Notes: generated by a model not told the origin, from the sequence alone. A stretch of 64,000 nt of DNA from Jaltomata sinuosa (GCA_003996215.1 QJPP01000829.1:620001-684000), one strand, 5' to 3'; positions 21,501 through 33,765 are shown, numbered from the stretch's first letter. A program made the numbers and translations.

Positions 21501-23299
21501 GTTGCCTGGACTTAACTATTTGACTTTTGACAATATGAGGAAGAGAAGCCCTCTTGATAAAGGGCTCTGAGTTAGAGTTCAAACTCCCTTCTATCTTCTA
21601 TTTCATAGCCTTTTCCGTATTCTCAATCGAAATAGCCAGGCCAACAATATTTTTCTTTTATTAGGAACCGAATCCAAAAAATACGCAGCAACAAGAGGTC
21701 CTGAATCAAATAGAGCAAGCAAGTCTGTATTCTGTTCGGCTTACGGCTTCATTCCCAGAGTAAGGAGAAAGAAGACATAACGCCGGGGAATAGCTCCAAG
21801 AGGGACTTCTCTTAGTAAAGAGATAAGTAAGGGTAAAAGTCATTCCAATTGAGTAGGTGAAGAGTCTCTTTCAAGAAAGATCCTTTACCACGCCTAACTA
21901 AATAAAAGAAAGTAAGAGAGAGAGTGGCCGCCTATTTCTTAAATTAAAATAAAGGACTTCCTTATCCTAAGGCTGTTACTGAATGAATCTGGTAACTAAT
22001 GCTGCCAGAGAGGCTGAGGTGAGTATCGTTGCATCGCCTCTAACAACTTCTTTTGCTTTGTAGCTACGGCTCTTATTCTTCCTAAGTGGTTCGTAAGTCT
22101 TTTTTAGTTTAGACTTATAAAGACTGCTTGTGCCCCTTATTCCTGCTTTAGCCTGTGAGGTATTGCTCTTGTTGTTCTTTTTAGTTTTAGTGAAGTGCTT
22201 ATAGGTCTTAACTTCCGATTTAGCTATTTTTGTGATAGAAGAAGAGTATATTATAGAATAGACTATACCCCTAGACCCGGTATGGAAAGGGAGTAAGGTA
22301 ATTCATCATCAACCAAGGCAGGAATTGTTATAGTATAGTATTTCCCTCTAATAGGACTATACAGAGCAACAGGAAGGTAGGAATCTAGTGAATCTGTCTT
22401 TAAAGTGTAGCTCCGCACCTTACCCATCGTGTAATGACAGTGTGCCTTCACCCCATGATCTTAGTGCTCTAATTGCGCCTTCTGTATCTATAACTATAAG
22501 TGTATATGTATACACTAATTTGTGGTTTCTTCTTAGGGGAAGATGAGTTGACTCCACAGAGCAGAAAATACCTCGGATATTCCATTAACGGTTACCTAGC
22601 CCAGGAAAGGAAAAGAAAAGGCAATCTGCTAGAGGCACCTTCCTATTTCTTGCCGCAACGTATCCCAGGTTGGCTACCTTTCCCTTGCGAAATCCTAGGA
22701 TACTCTTGCTTGTAGGCATAAGGAAGATTTTTGATTCACCACTTGGACCTAAAAACAATCTACTAAAGGTCTTCCGATTCTACTGTGGGTATTTTCTTTT
22801 CTTGTATATTCTCGATCTATGCCCTTTTGGTCTATGGGGTATCCCCCTTTTCTGCTTTTCTTTCCTTCATCTTCCTAATTCCTTAGGTAAGCTTCATGTC
22901 ATTCTGACTAAGGTAAGGGGGAAGACCTCATTTCGTCATTCATATCTATTCGTCTTAGCCCTGCTTTGGCGATTCAATATGACATTTCATTTCCCCCTTC
23001 ATCATTTGATTTTTTGAATCTAAGAGCTGATTTTGCAAAAGGACTACAGTGCGATAACAAGCGATTTGTGATCATTAAAAAGTACCACCAGATTCTGTAC
23101 CCATCAGTCCTGGATCCTCACCTTAGATAGTTTTATTTGGTTATGAAAGAAAGGCTTTATTCCTAGCTTTAAGGTCTCTATCAAGCACTCTACTAAAGCT
23201 ATCTGAAAGCCCTCATATTCAACTCACTGCCTCATCCACATAGCATGAACTCGCTTGAATTTCTCCTACTATGGAGGAGAACTCTAAACATTCGGAGCG
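18516..23299. other. Long spacer without recognisable gene
   Basis: Nothing in these 4.8 kb matches a gene or RNA I know. Open frames are short and often overlap on opposite strands (for example 20142-20324 minus and 20208-20444 plus). A perfect 20-bp palindrome, acttgaagcatgcttcaagt, lies at 20112-20131. A hydrophobic open frame at 22670-23017 is phenylalanine- and leucine-rich because of TTT/CTT runs and is probably chance. Confidence 0.45.
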
Positions 23300-23505
23300 T
23301 TGGTTTTGTTTCAGAAGAAGCATGATGGCAGTTTAAGGTTTTGTATCGATTGTAGAGCGCTGAACAAAGTGACCATCAAGAAAAAGTACCTTATGCCTCT
23401 TATTGCAGACCTTTTCGATCAGTTGAATGGAGCACGATACTTCACAAAGTTTGATTTGTGGTCGGGGTATTATCAAGTGCGTATTATCGAGGGTGAACAT
23501 ATTTC
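23300..23505 (+). mobile_element. Ty3/gypsy reverse-transcriptase fragment
   Basis: The frame reads VLFQKKHDGSLRFCIDCRAL, NKVTIKKKY, LFDQLNGARYFTKFDLWSGY and YQVRI. This is the N-terminal part of a Ty3/gypsy reverse transcriptase (usual form KKDGSLRFCIDYR, LNKVT, FDxLxGAxxFSKxDLRSGYHQ). It stops shortly after YQVRIIEGEH, before the catalytic YxDD box, and runs into unrelated sequence. Tyrosine to cysteine and arginine to tryptophan replacements in key motifs show decay. No LTR is seen nearby. Confidence 0.88.
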
Positions 23506-23559
23506 TTTTCTCTTGTGTTGGCTTTGCAAGTTCCTGTTGTGCAGCCCTGCCCGATCATT

Positions 23560-23818
23560 TTCTTTTGATTATCTCTTTTTAGACAAACTACTAGCTTCTG
23601 GGATGAGTGTTATAGACTCATTCAGGTTGAGAGAGACTCCCTGGTTTCTATACAAAAGCTGCACAATGGCTGGGCTTGATGATCCATATTTCAATATTAT
23701 CTTGAGAATCAGAGAGATAATAAGAAGGGATTGGAGGTGTGAATTGAGACATATTTGGAGGGAAGACAATGTGAATATGTGTTGGCTAAGCAAAGTCTCG
23801 GTCCTTCTCCTCGCTTAA
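23560..23818 (+). mobile_element. RNase H-like fragment of a non-LTR retrotransposon
   Basis: In the same long frame as the gypsy piece, but unrelated to it, the text MSVIDSFRLRETPWFLYK, PYFNIILRIREIIRRDWRCE and LRHIWREDNVNMCWLSK follows the pattern of the C-terminal RNase H domain of plant LINEs (xVIxLI, HPYxxLV-xI-ELL-RDW, HxxREGNxxADxLA). The aspartate of the final ADxLA box is lost. It may have been captured independently of the gypsy piece. Confidence 0.6.
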
Positions 23819-23948
23819 CCATCCTACGTGACCCCCTACTGCAATCAGACAGTGGAAAAATAATGATAACTTAGGCGCGATGACACCTAGAGTTGTGAAG
23901 GTGAGTTAGAGCGTAAAGCCTTAACATGTTCCAAAAAAGAAAGTATAC

Positions 23949-24060
23949 ATGTATTTCCCTCACGGATATTCTCCACAGGGGGAGAACTCAGTTTTCCACT
24001 TGAATCAGTCCCTTTATGGACTTAAACAAGTGTCCCAAAATGGGACAAATTTTCTTCTGT
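23949..24060 (+). mobile_element. Ty1/copia reverse-transcriptase fragment
   Basis: The frame MYFPHGYSPQGENSVFHLNQ then SLYGLKQVSQNG matches the Ty1/copia reverse transcriptase region with QPxGF, VxxLxKSLYGLKQAxRxW. The phrase SLYGLKQ is diagnostic. Homology ends soon after and the catalytic YVDD box is not present. No LTR is visible. With the two preceding fragments it makes three classes of retroelement within 0.8 kb. Confidence 0.8.
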
Positions 24061-24742
24061 GGATGTTGGTTTTCTTCAATCCCAGGCAGTCCTTTTTTAC
24101 TCGTCGACGTGGAAACTATTATGTTTTTTATTTTAGTATATATTAATTAAATTGTAATCATTGGTAATGATATTCAATTCATCATATCAAACCGTTGAAT
24201 TGGAGATAGAGGTGACATAGGAAGAGTATCAGGAGTGGTATATTCCTAGAGCCTTGAGATCTTTCTTTTGCTATTCTCCTGCCAGATCTAGGTGTGAACC
24301 AGGAGCTTGCCATTGTGGAGAGAGAATGGATATGCCAATTACTACTCTGCGTATATGATGTGTACTTTGAAGTATTGGAATGCTGATCAAAGGTGGGCGA
24401 CGGTCGACGGAGGTAACAACCGGGTTAGGCACTCCAACAGCTCTAGGAGTTCCCGTTCTCGCTTTTCTTGATCTTTCAAGCTTGAAGCTCGCCTGCTTTA
24501 AGAGAGAAGAGACATCCATTTGATGCATGACAATGGATAAAAGTACTATATGCTTTATGTTTCCTATGCAACTACTATAACTAATAAGCTATGCATGATG
24601 ATATGTGATGCATGCTTTGACTTCTAAGGCTTGACAGGTCCTTTTGGTCGATTTCCAGTTGATTGCCTTAATCTATCAATTGAGTGAGTTGGAGAAGAAA
24701 GTCTTATAAGGATACGACTCTATAAGTTTCGCGTCTTATTTT
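24061..24742. other. Spacer without recognisable gene
   Basis: The only longer frame, 24271-24528 minus (85 codons), has no recognisable similarity. I see no RNA gene. Confidence 0.4.
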
Positions 24743-25526
24743 GTGTCTACTATTTATTTAGGTGCAAAGAGCCTAAGCGGTTCAAGCTATTATATTCTGA
24801 GCCTACTCTCCATTTTCACCGTTGATGCAATAGAAGCTCTTAATACAATATCTGGTGGTGAAGACATTCCTACTGCTACAATTGGAGTTAACGATACTAG
24901 TTCTGTTAGAGTAAGAGCTCTTGCTGGAATTACCAGTGCTAGTTACTTAACTGTTGGAGGAGAAACCACTGTTAGAAATGTTCACGTAGAAGCTCCTCTT
25001 TCATCTGAAGGTATAGACTTCTTTGGATCTTATCCACTTCAGAGGTTAATCAATAGGGAAATCCACATTTTTTTTTATCTTCCTCTAAAAAATTCTTTTT
25101 CATGGTCATCTTCTATTCAAAAGGATCTTACTCAATTCAATAGAAACTTAACTTCTACCCCACTTTTTTCTTTTCAGGCTATATTGTTGGGACAAACTTT
25201 TTATAGGGATTCAAGCTTGCGAAATGCTTTATCATTCTTACTGAAGAGTCAAACTCAACTGTCTTTTGACACAGGTGTGAATCAAGTCTATGGGGAAAGG
25301 ATAGGAAAAAGCTCTATACGATATGCGAGTTGTTGGTGGAATACGAGTAAGAACTTTGTTTGCCCAAGTACCTTGCTTGAAGGATTATCGCACTTTCAGT
25401 GGTACTGAGATTGTCCCTACCACTACCCTTTATCAAGCTAGTTTACAAGAGTTCTGGCTTTCCCAACCGAACAAACTTCTAGGGAATAAAATTTCTTTCC
25501 CCTGTTCTATTTATATGCGATCCTAA
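24743..25526 (+). CDS. Unrecognised ORF, longest open frame in the window
   Basis: A 221-codon frame (24743-25408) begins with a GTG or later start and runs through ILSLLSIFTVDAIEALNTIS, then GGEDIPTATIGVNDTSSVRV, TSASYLTVGGETTVRNVHVE and a second half rich in serine, leucine and phenylalanine. An overlapping frame (25323-25526) continues with VRTLFAQVPCLKDYRTFSGT, so the original reading may have shifted frame near 25330. The valine-, threonine- and glycine-rich middle looks like beta-structured protein. I cannot name a family. Its openness among decayed genes suggests either recent arrival or chance in AT-rich DNA; composition favours a real coding origin. Confidence 0.4.
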
Positions 25527-28097
25527 CCTTGCTACTCTTACTTCCACTAGCAAGAGAACTTCTGCTCATAACATACCCTTAGGGATATAATCTTACTTCT
25601 GGAAGCGAGCTAGTTTAACTGCCAATGGAGTGGGGCAACTCGAGTTAGACGAGAGGCAGGGATGTAATTTCAAAGAGGCTCGACCAGACCCAAGAATCGG
25701 ACAGAAGGCAGGCCCCACTGTGATACCTCATGAAAGTTATAGTTAATGACCTAAAAGAAATCACGAGCTTCTTGCTATCGAGCGTGCCTTAGCCTTAGTT
25801 TACAAGGAATCTTTATCGTACTTAGAGAAGGATGGTTCTAAAGTAGGTGTCAAGTTGAGAAAAGGCGGAGAATTTTTGAATTCAAGAAAAGAAAGGCATT
25901 GCCCAATACATTTATTCTATACAATAGGAATTCTAAGCCATAAAAGGCAATGTGAATTCCTATGACTCCTCTCACTCTCAGGGACGAATTGAACAACAGC
26001 TATTAGGGAAGGATCTCTATCATTGGTTCATTAGAAACCATCAAGCACAAAAGCAACAAGGAGTGTGCTAGTGAGTCCCAAGCGAATGAAAGAAGGACAT
26101 GAGAGGCATAGAGAGGACTCAAGGACAAGACACTACTCAGACCCTGGTAAATTTGATCTTTATTGGCCTTGCTATCCGCAAATCGATTACTCTTCTTTGA
26201 AGGTGAAGCCCATTTAAAGGCAAGTCATAGTATCCAGGATTGGGCATCGAAAGAGAAGGCAAGGTTTCAAAGTCTATTATAGAAGTGGGCCCCTACTTGT
26301 AGTGATACCCCAATCTCATGGATGAAGGCTAATGTTTTCTATTAGAATAGAGGGATGTGTAGATCAATTCGACTTTTCACTTTGCCATCTAGAGATAGTT
26401 TGCCCTAAGTTAGGATACAGAGTTGGAAGAGAATGCCAGTATATTAGTTCATCTTCATCAAAGGCCAAGATCTCCATAAATTTGATTATTTTGCCTCTCT
26501 TTGCTTCTGAGGCAGTTTAAAGTTTAAGCCGATCCTCTAGGTCCAGTAAAAGGTCACTCCTCATCCCGATCTTATTAAAGGAGGAAGTAAACAAATCAAG
26601 GTTTCTACATACTTCTGTTATGGAGGGGGCGGGCAGGGGGGATGGCGGGGAGGCCGGCTCCACCGGTTGGTTGCTAAAGATGACCCCTCACCTTGGTCTC
26701 CAAATAAGTTTTTATAATAGTCAAACCTGAAAACCACGAATAAGTTGGAGATGAGGTTGATGAGTTAGGATCCTTTAAGGCAGGGGCACAGGGTTATGGT
26801 CTTGTTACTTTATGTTTCGGAGTCAATTGATCCCTCGATCAAGTCCTAACTAGAAATATCTTAAGAGAAGAAGAGAAATCATTTGGATTCGAGGCAAAAC
26901 CCTTCTCCTTACAGTTAAGTGGCCCAAGGGCCACCTCTGCGCCGTTACGAAGTTCTTCTGCTCTAATCTCCAAAATAGAAGGTTAGCTGACTGAGGAGTT
27001 AGTATTGATTTATGCAACGATGCTCCTTTGAAGCTGGAGTAAAGAATTGTCCACCTCATCACCCCGAAGAGTAGTGGATCTTTTGTTTTACACGCCTACA
27101 GAGAGAGACTCTAAAATGACACTCAATCGAAAGAAAGAGCAATCAACTATATGCTTAACTTATGCCCTAGGAATCCCTAGACACAGAGAGAGGGTACGAG
27201 CTAATATTTTACTAGAGGGAAAGCTGGAGAAAAGCATAGAGCGTGCGTGCTACGCTCTCGCCATCCTTCCATACGCAAAGCTGAGGCGGGAAAAAAATGT
27301 AATTCCCCGGTGTCATAGGTTACCTTTCTATCTTCCTCCCTCGTGACGTTCACAAAGCGATCACTATAATTTTCTTGATTTCTTCTTGCCTTTAATTTAT
27401 ATAGAATTTATATCAGGTATAGTTGGTTAGGATGAAGCATTAGTAGATATAGAAAGTGTGCCGGGGATGCGGCTCAGGTATAGTAGGTCTGGACGCCTAG
27501 CATGAAAGAGCCTTCTCTGGTAGAAGCACTAAACCCTAGCAGAGGTTAGTCTGTCTGGCATTTCCTCATGTAAAAGACTACTTTTGCATCGGCTCTCTCT
27601 CATTAGGTAATTACCGAGGCGAAAGCTGCTCTCTCGAAAGTCAGTTTCCTCGCCACCTTAGTGGGACTAGTCTAAAAAACTTTCACGTGAACTGCCAAGA
27701 CTCGGTTTTTTTGTGGGAAGGCCCTTCTAGAATTACTTTTAACGTCCCTTTATTACTTTCCTGATCGGCACCTTGGGTAGGTAGCTGGGGGCCGGGGCAT
27801 TACTACCACAGCTACTATCGACCTGAGCCAACAGAAGAAAAAGAATGGACTAAAGCGAGGAGTTCATTAGCCATACATAGTTAAGGAGGATGGGGGTCAA
27901 CCTCTTTCATGACCCATGGCCCCAGTGTGTCACTTGGTTAGCATTTGTAAAATAAGTAGGGCTAGTTTTTCTATAGGGAAAGAGACAAGGGAGGGGGAGT
28001 TGGCTGTAATTGAGACAATTTGGATGGACGATATAGATTTTTTCGAGATAGTTAACCACTTTTTTAATCGTGAGAGGGGTAATTCAGCTCGAATGAA
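25527..28097. other. Spacer without recognisable gene
   Basis: No known gene is visible. A G-rich tract with gggggcgggcagggggg lies near 26627. Open frames at 27047-27346 and 26850-27062 overlap on opposite strands and look like chance. Confidence 0.4.
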
Positions 28098-28498
28098 GTG
28101 AGAGGTATGAAAAGGAAGCTCGACCTAGAGGGAGAGGGAGGTCATTCAGAACCCGTTAGCTCCAGAACAGGGGGCGGCTCCAGAGGTGCTGCCGCAGGCG
28201 CCAACACCGACATAAGTTTCCACCCCGCTCCCGATCAAAAAGAGCGTGCGAGACTTCAAAGGGACATTCTCACTTTGATTCTTGAGAAACTTCACGAGAA
28301 CATTGTGAAAGAGTGGCGGCTGTCCGTGCACTTTTCAAAAATGATGGAAATATAGTCCAGTGCCGCGAAGGGGATAATGTCTTACGATCTGGAGATCTTC
28401 ATAGAGACGGATACGGAAACCCTCCGCAGATGGATGGAGAATATAAGAGGAGCCTTTATCTCCTAAAGCTACTCATTAGGGAATACCGGTCAAATTAG
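28098..28498 (+). pseudogene. Mitochondrial-type hypothetical ORF, frameshifted
   Basis: The first frame (28098-28355; ATG at 28107) reads MKRKLDLEGEGGHSEPVSSR, a glycine- and alanine-rich linker, then ERARLQRDILTLILEKLHEN and VKEWRLSVHFSK. After a frame change the text MSYDLEIFIETDTETLRRWM-ENIRGAFIS (from about 28378) and finally LLKLLIREYRSN in a third frame continue in a protein-like way. I read these as one gene broken by at least two indels. The modular style, low-complexity linker followed by a helical domain, resembles other unassigned ORFs in this window and in angiosperm mitochondria. It ends 146 bases before nad7, so it was probably co-transcribed with it. Function unknown. Confidence 0.4.
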
Positions 28499-28786
28499 TC
28501 TTCTGTCGCTTTCTTTCATAATAGAGCCGTTATTCCTGGTTGGCATAGAAGTCTCTCGCGCGGGCGAAGGAGATGCATTTCTATGATGGTATTGGACAAA
28601 CTCTAAGGGAATAATCTCTTTCTTATTTCTGTATTTCTTTTCCATGACGACTAAGAACAGGCAAATCAAAAATTTCACTTTGAATATCGAACCTCAACAT
28701 CCTACTGCTCATGGTGTTTCACGATCAATATTGGAAATGAATGGAGAAGTGGTGGAACGCGTGGAACCACATATTGGATTACTCCA

Positions 28787-29686
28787 CTGCGGCACAAAGC
28801 AGTTGATGCCGAGTCGGCTCCTATGCCGCTAGCTATTCATTGCTTGGTCCCTCTCCCCTGGCACGGTGGAGGTTCCGTAGCATGTCATGAGAACCGGGCT
28901 AAGGGGCGGTTAAGCAACTCAAGCAAACCGCCTTACCTTATTCCAACATAGGGACATAAGGGAGAAGGTTGTGAAAGTGTCCTCGTTATCCATACCTCCA
29001 GTCGAGAAGGACCGACCAGAGTTTTCACGAGTGTTGGCGGGTTTTGGAGTGCCTGTCAAAGGCGCTAGTGCATACCCCAGGGTGATCATCACCACCTGCA
29101 CCTCACATCTTGGCACAGTGGAACGTGTAACTCGCCTACTATTCCATTCAACTACATTTGTTCCTTTAATCCATAGCTTAAAAGAATGCAGCAGTGAGGG
29201 ATAACCCGCACATACAGCTAGTGGAGAGGATGGCACTACAGGCAAAGACTGTCTGGCAAAAACGCCGCAGGCGCGAACCGTGGTAGGCGTGTACCGGGGG
29301 AGCATACCATAGGGAGAAAAGGGATCCCAAATAGTGGAAGAGCCAGAGGAGGCCAGGTCATTTGATAGAAATAGAAGGATTTTCCCTATTAGAGAAGGCC
29401 CTATGGAGTAAAGAGAAGTGGATGAATTCTTGGAAAAAGAGGGAGCGAGCCTATATAAAATAGAAAATGAAATAAAGAAAATTCCATCAATAGATAGAGT
29501 CAACAGTATGACAGACAACGCTGCCTACATGCGAATTAGCTTCCGAGGTTGAGCATTCTCAATTTCACTACAAGAATTATGAATGAATGCTGGGCCACCT
29601 CAAATAGCGTGAGCCGTATGTGGAGAGACCCACATGTACAGTTTTTAGAGGGATCTGGTCAAAAAACTTGCCGGCTCCCACTCGAC
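28787..29686 (+). other. Group II intron 1 of nad7
   Basis: The expected GTGCG start has become ctgcgg at 28787, a single change. Domain V is at 29611-29644, beginning gagccgtatgtggagagacc. The intron ends gac before exon 2 at 29687. Its borders were fixed by the exact lengths of exons 1 and 2. No intron protein is visible. Confidence 0.85.
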
Positions 29687-29755
29687 TAGAGGGACTGAGA
29701 AATTCATTGAGTACAAAACTTATCTTCAAGCTTTACCTTATTCTGATCGTTCAGA

Positions 29756-31202
29756 GGGCGATCGTGGGGTCACTAAATGAAGTCCTCCGTTTCTTTCGAA
29801 GGTGCTGACCCCCAGCGCGGCAGAGATGACTAAGTGACATATGGAATATGGCAATGACAATAGCATGTCATAGAAGGAGATAACAGGTGGAGCCAACGAC
29901 CCACTAAGACTAATCTATCTACAACTATATCCCCGAGCGGCAGTCAAACGGGGGCGTGAATGCGAGATGCCAGTGGAATGATCAGCCGAACAGAGGCTAG
30001 GGCTGTTTCCTTCCCACCACATCCTTCCTTGTGTGTCAAAGATATAAAGCGAGTGCACCGGAAAAGAACATGAACTAGATCGATCTATTTTAGGGTTAAG
30101 CATCCAAAGCATAACTGCACCCTTAGACGATCTTTGCCGAGAGATAGGAGCATTCGGTGGAACTGGTAAACTACACTTTCTTCTGGATAGATGTGTGGGA
30201 CAGAGGGATCATGGTACCTGCTGCCCAGCTTTCATCCTCTGCTTTGAGAACCATGTGAACGAAGAGTAGGCAAAAGAGAAGGAGGTCCTCATACGCAGTC
30301 GCACACTTACTTGAGTAGTGTGGGAGATTGGGGAATGCGTCGAATAAACTCCCCTGGGGCTGGAAAAATAACAGACTAAGCTTTACTTAGATAGTTGATT
30401 GGTCTTTTTTTTCTTAGTGATTGGCAAAGGAGGGTGCTCGGGTATGTTACAGAAAGGGAAGGCAGAAGCATCAAATGGCGAAGAGAGGCAGCTCAGCAGG
30501 GAAGGAATGGGAAATCATCAAGGATGACTTCTTTGTTGGCAGAACGAAAGGCTAAATAGCGAGAGTGATTCTCTGAGACGGTTTGGATTTCCAACGCTTT
30601 GGGAAACTGGTGAGATAGATGACAACACCTTTTTACCCTCTTCCTTCTCGGTAGGACAATTTTATCTTATGGCCTTCACCCCCCGCCCAAAAATAGAGAA
30701 CCAAGCCCCTTTCTGATCCATTTATTTCTGCAAGTAGGGAGGATCTATAGAGTTTCCCCCTCCTATTCGAGGCCGGATGGCCGCGCCCCACAAGCACCCA
30801 ACCTTCCTTTTGCTCTTCCTTTGGTTTGCCTCCACGAATGTGCCACTTAGGAGGCCTACTCATATTCCAAAGGCACTACTTCTATTCAAGTGCAAGCCCC
30901 CCTTCTATTGCAAAACTTAAAAAAGCTATAAACAAAGAAAGTGGTTGCGGGAACGATACACTTTGTTTACCGGCGAAGGCTTCCAAAGGCGACCAACTTT
31001 CCATACTAGTTGTTACCTTATGCTACCATTTTTTCAATATTATTGAATAGCATGGCCTGGGGATAAGATAACCCAAGTGGGAGAGCCGTGTTATGGGTGA
31101 CCTTATTGCACAGTTCAGAGAGCACTTGTGTATGTGATGCAAGTGAATGTCTACAAAAAAGCTATCGTAAAGTTTTGTTCTTTGTTCTGTCGTCGACCCT
31201 AT
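29756..31202 (+). other. Group II intron 2 of nad7
   Basis: The 5' end reads gggcgatcg, one change from GTGCG. Domain V lies at 31083-31116 (gagccgtgttatgggtgacc, ending cagttc). The intron ends in AT just before ctatgtttctatgatggcc of exon 3. Open frames within, such as 30633-30863 minus, are not gene-like. Confidence 0.85.
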
Positions 31203-31895
31203 CTATGTTTCTATGATGGCCCAAGAACACGCTCATTCTTCAGCCGTAGAGAGACGTTTGAATTGCGAGGTGCCATTACGAGCTCAATATATACGAGTGT
31301 TATTCCGTGAAATAACTCAAATTTTAAATCATTCACTTGCTTTAACTACTCATGCTATGGATGTAGGAGCATCAACTCCGTTCCGGTGGGCTTTTGAGGA
31401 GTGGGAGAAATTGTTGGAATTCTATGAAGGAGTCTCGGGATCTAGGATGCATGCCAGTTTCATACGACCAGGTAGAGTGGAACAAGATCTGCCTCATGGC
31501 TTATGTATAGATATTGATTCATTCACACAACAATTTGCTTCTCATATCGACGAATTAGAAGAGATGTCAACCGACAACCATATCTAGAAACAATGATTAG
31601 TGGATATTGGTGCTGTCACTGCACAACAAGCAAAGGATTGGGGATTCAGTGGTGTAATGTTAAGAGATTCTAGGGTATTCTGGGATTTGCAAAAAGCAGC
31701 ACCTTACTATGTTCATGACCAATTGGATCCTGACATACTAGTAGGTACCAGATGAGATCGCTATGATCGTTACTGTATTCATATCTTAGAGATGCAACAA
31801 AGTGTTCAGATCATTATGCAATGTCTTAATCAAATGCCTAGTGGCATGATCAAAGCCGATGATCGTAAGCTATGTCCTCCATCATGATCTCGAAT

Positions 31896-31950
31896 GAAAC
31901 TCTGGCAAGGTATATTATTTTTCCCAGTAGGTGCAGGCTTCATCGAAAGG
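31896..31950 (+). repeat. 55-bp direct repeat at nad7 breakpoint, copy 1
   Basis: The 55 bases from gaaactctggcaagg to catcgaaagg are repeated without mismatch at 60107-60161. Here they begin inside the last bases of nad7 exon 4 and replace the end of the exon and the 5' end of intron 4. Identity between the copies, while surrounding genes are badly decayed, suggests a fairly recent exchange or one after integration. Confidence 0.9.
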
Positions 31951-33765
31951 AGGGGGGCTTTGTTTATTCATCTTTCCTATGATCAAATTCTTCATATCCA
32001 AAGAACCTATCCATAGAATCGTGCACCATGTGAAACGTATATCATCGCCGTTCTTAACCGAGACTCAGGTTAAGCTCCATCTCGGAACCTTGTGGGGTTA
32101 GGAGTAAAGCATCCCGAGGTTGGCGCATCTCGTTGAGCGTGGAGAAGCATTGGGAACCCCAATTTGTTTCTTTGGAGCCATTTCTTTTTCGTCCCCCCCT
32201 CCCCCTCCGGCTTAGCTCTTCGCTTCCAATTCTTTGGAAGAATCAACTTACGTCTTCCTTCTTCATTGATTTGGGGGAAAAGAAACCATCTAGCAGTTGA
32301 AAAGATAGACATCAAGTAAGTGGTTTGATGAGGATAACTAAGAAGACACACTGGAGTTGGCTTCTGGCATAATAAGGTGATGCCTTACCACACCACAAAA
32401 AGACGCGCGGTAGCATTCATGGTGGTGCTTCAGGATTCCAATGTACTGCGTCCAAGATCAGAACAATCTTGCAGGCGGAACACTGCCGTCCCATTCTTGA
32501 GTGAGCTGGAGTGCAGCCATCTTATCCACTGAACTAGCTAGAAGCTATCACTTCGGGTCGAAGCACTAAAAGAAAAGGACCGGGAAACACGACGGCATAG
32601 GAACCACGGGACCCCCTACTAGTAAAGGGAAAATGGAAGTGCGTTCCTGCGCACCAGCTGAAAAGGCCCTTTCCCTTTTTAATAATAATAAATAAGGTAA
32701 GCTTTATAGCTCCAACCTAGTCAAGGGGCTTTGATGCCCTTTGTATAGGTTGGGTTGTTGGATACTGGATCCTCGTAGTAGGCTGGACCACGATCCAGCC
32801 GAGAGAGGGCAGTCTTTAGAAATAACTGGTTGGGAAAGCAAGAGAACGCTTCATGTTTTCTTATCTTCTTCCCACCCTAAGAGTAGCACAAAAAGAAGGA
32901 TTAGCATTATTGACCCAATGATAAAACACTAACACCTTCCTCATTGGGGATCCATGCACAGGGAAAAAGTTGACGCGACGGGAAACCGACCACTAGTTAT
33001 AAAGCTCCAATAAGGTATCGAGAGGGCTATCACAGTCAGGTGAGAATTTCTTACCCGAATTTTGAAACTACCCTTATTACTATTTAGGGAGTTGAGGCAA
33101 AAAATGGTTTGATGAACCGTTCGCCATGCACCGGCCATATTTACTTGCTTATCGTAGAGGTTGTAAGTACACAGTGCCCCACAAGTAGGATGCTTTTTCC
33201 GAAATGCAATTCGAGATAATTGTAACCATGTATATATAGAAATATATCTTCTATGCTGTCATTTCGAAATATTCGCTTCAACCGCTCTTTCACCTCCCAA
33301 AGAGCAAAGTTGGCTTGATGAGCGCAGATGAGGAAGCGGGAGCAAGAAAACCAATAATCTCTTTCTTGTCCTTCTACTTAAGGTTAAGGAGCAAAGAGAA
33401 GCGCTTTTGCTACTGAGAAAGCGAATGGTCAGCGCGAAGGTTCAAGACTTAGATGAGCGTTAGCGAAGCTAGATTCTCATAGCGAGGCGCTTCGAGTTAG
33501 CAAAGTGCTGTAGTAGAACCGAAGCCTTATGTGCTATAATGCTGAGCCAAGGATGATCCGCCTTCTCTATAGAAGCAGTCAACTGAGTTCTGAATGAATT
33601 AGCTCCTTGATAATGGCTTAATTTACAGATAGAAAGCCCTATGATGGGAAACTACCACGTTAGGTTTGGAGAGAGATGGGACCGATTATATAATAGGGGA
33701 AGCATATGCAAGCTTTTTCTTTCAATAGATGGCCAAATGACTACAAGATCATCGGTTTACTCTAC
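31951..33765 (+). other. Remnant of nad7 intron 4, 5' end replaced
   Basis: A domain V-like hairpin at 33634-33667 (aagccctatgatgggaaact, ending taggttt) and the AC border before exon 5 at 33766 mark the 3' end of intron 4. The 5' end is missing because the repeat at 31896-31950 and following text took its place. How much of 31951-33600 is original intron cannot be told by eye. Pyrimidine-rich text at about 32190-32230 and several short frames are not genes. Confidence 0.65.

Noticed and set aside
22670..23017. 115-codon hydrophobic ORF
   Set aside because: Composition is explained by TTT, CTT and TCT runs; no family or conserved motif visible.
28919..29518. 199-codon minus-strand ORF
   Set aside because: It lies wholly within nad7 intron 1 on the opposite strand; the structured intron sequence explains the open frame.
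32440..32560. tRNA-like text (cttatccactgaactagc)
   Set aside because: No complete cloverleaf, anticodon arm or T arm could be drawn.
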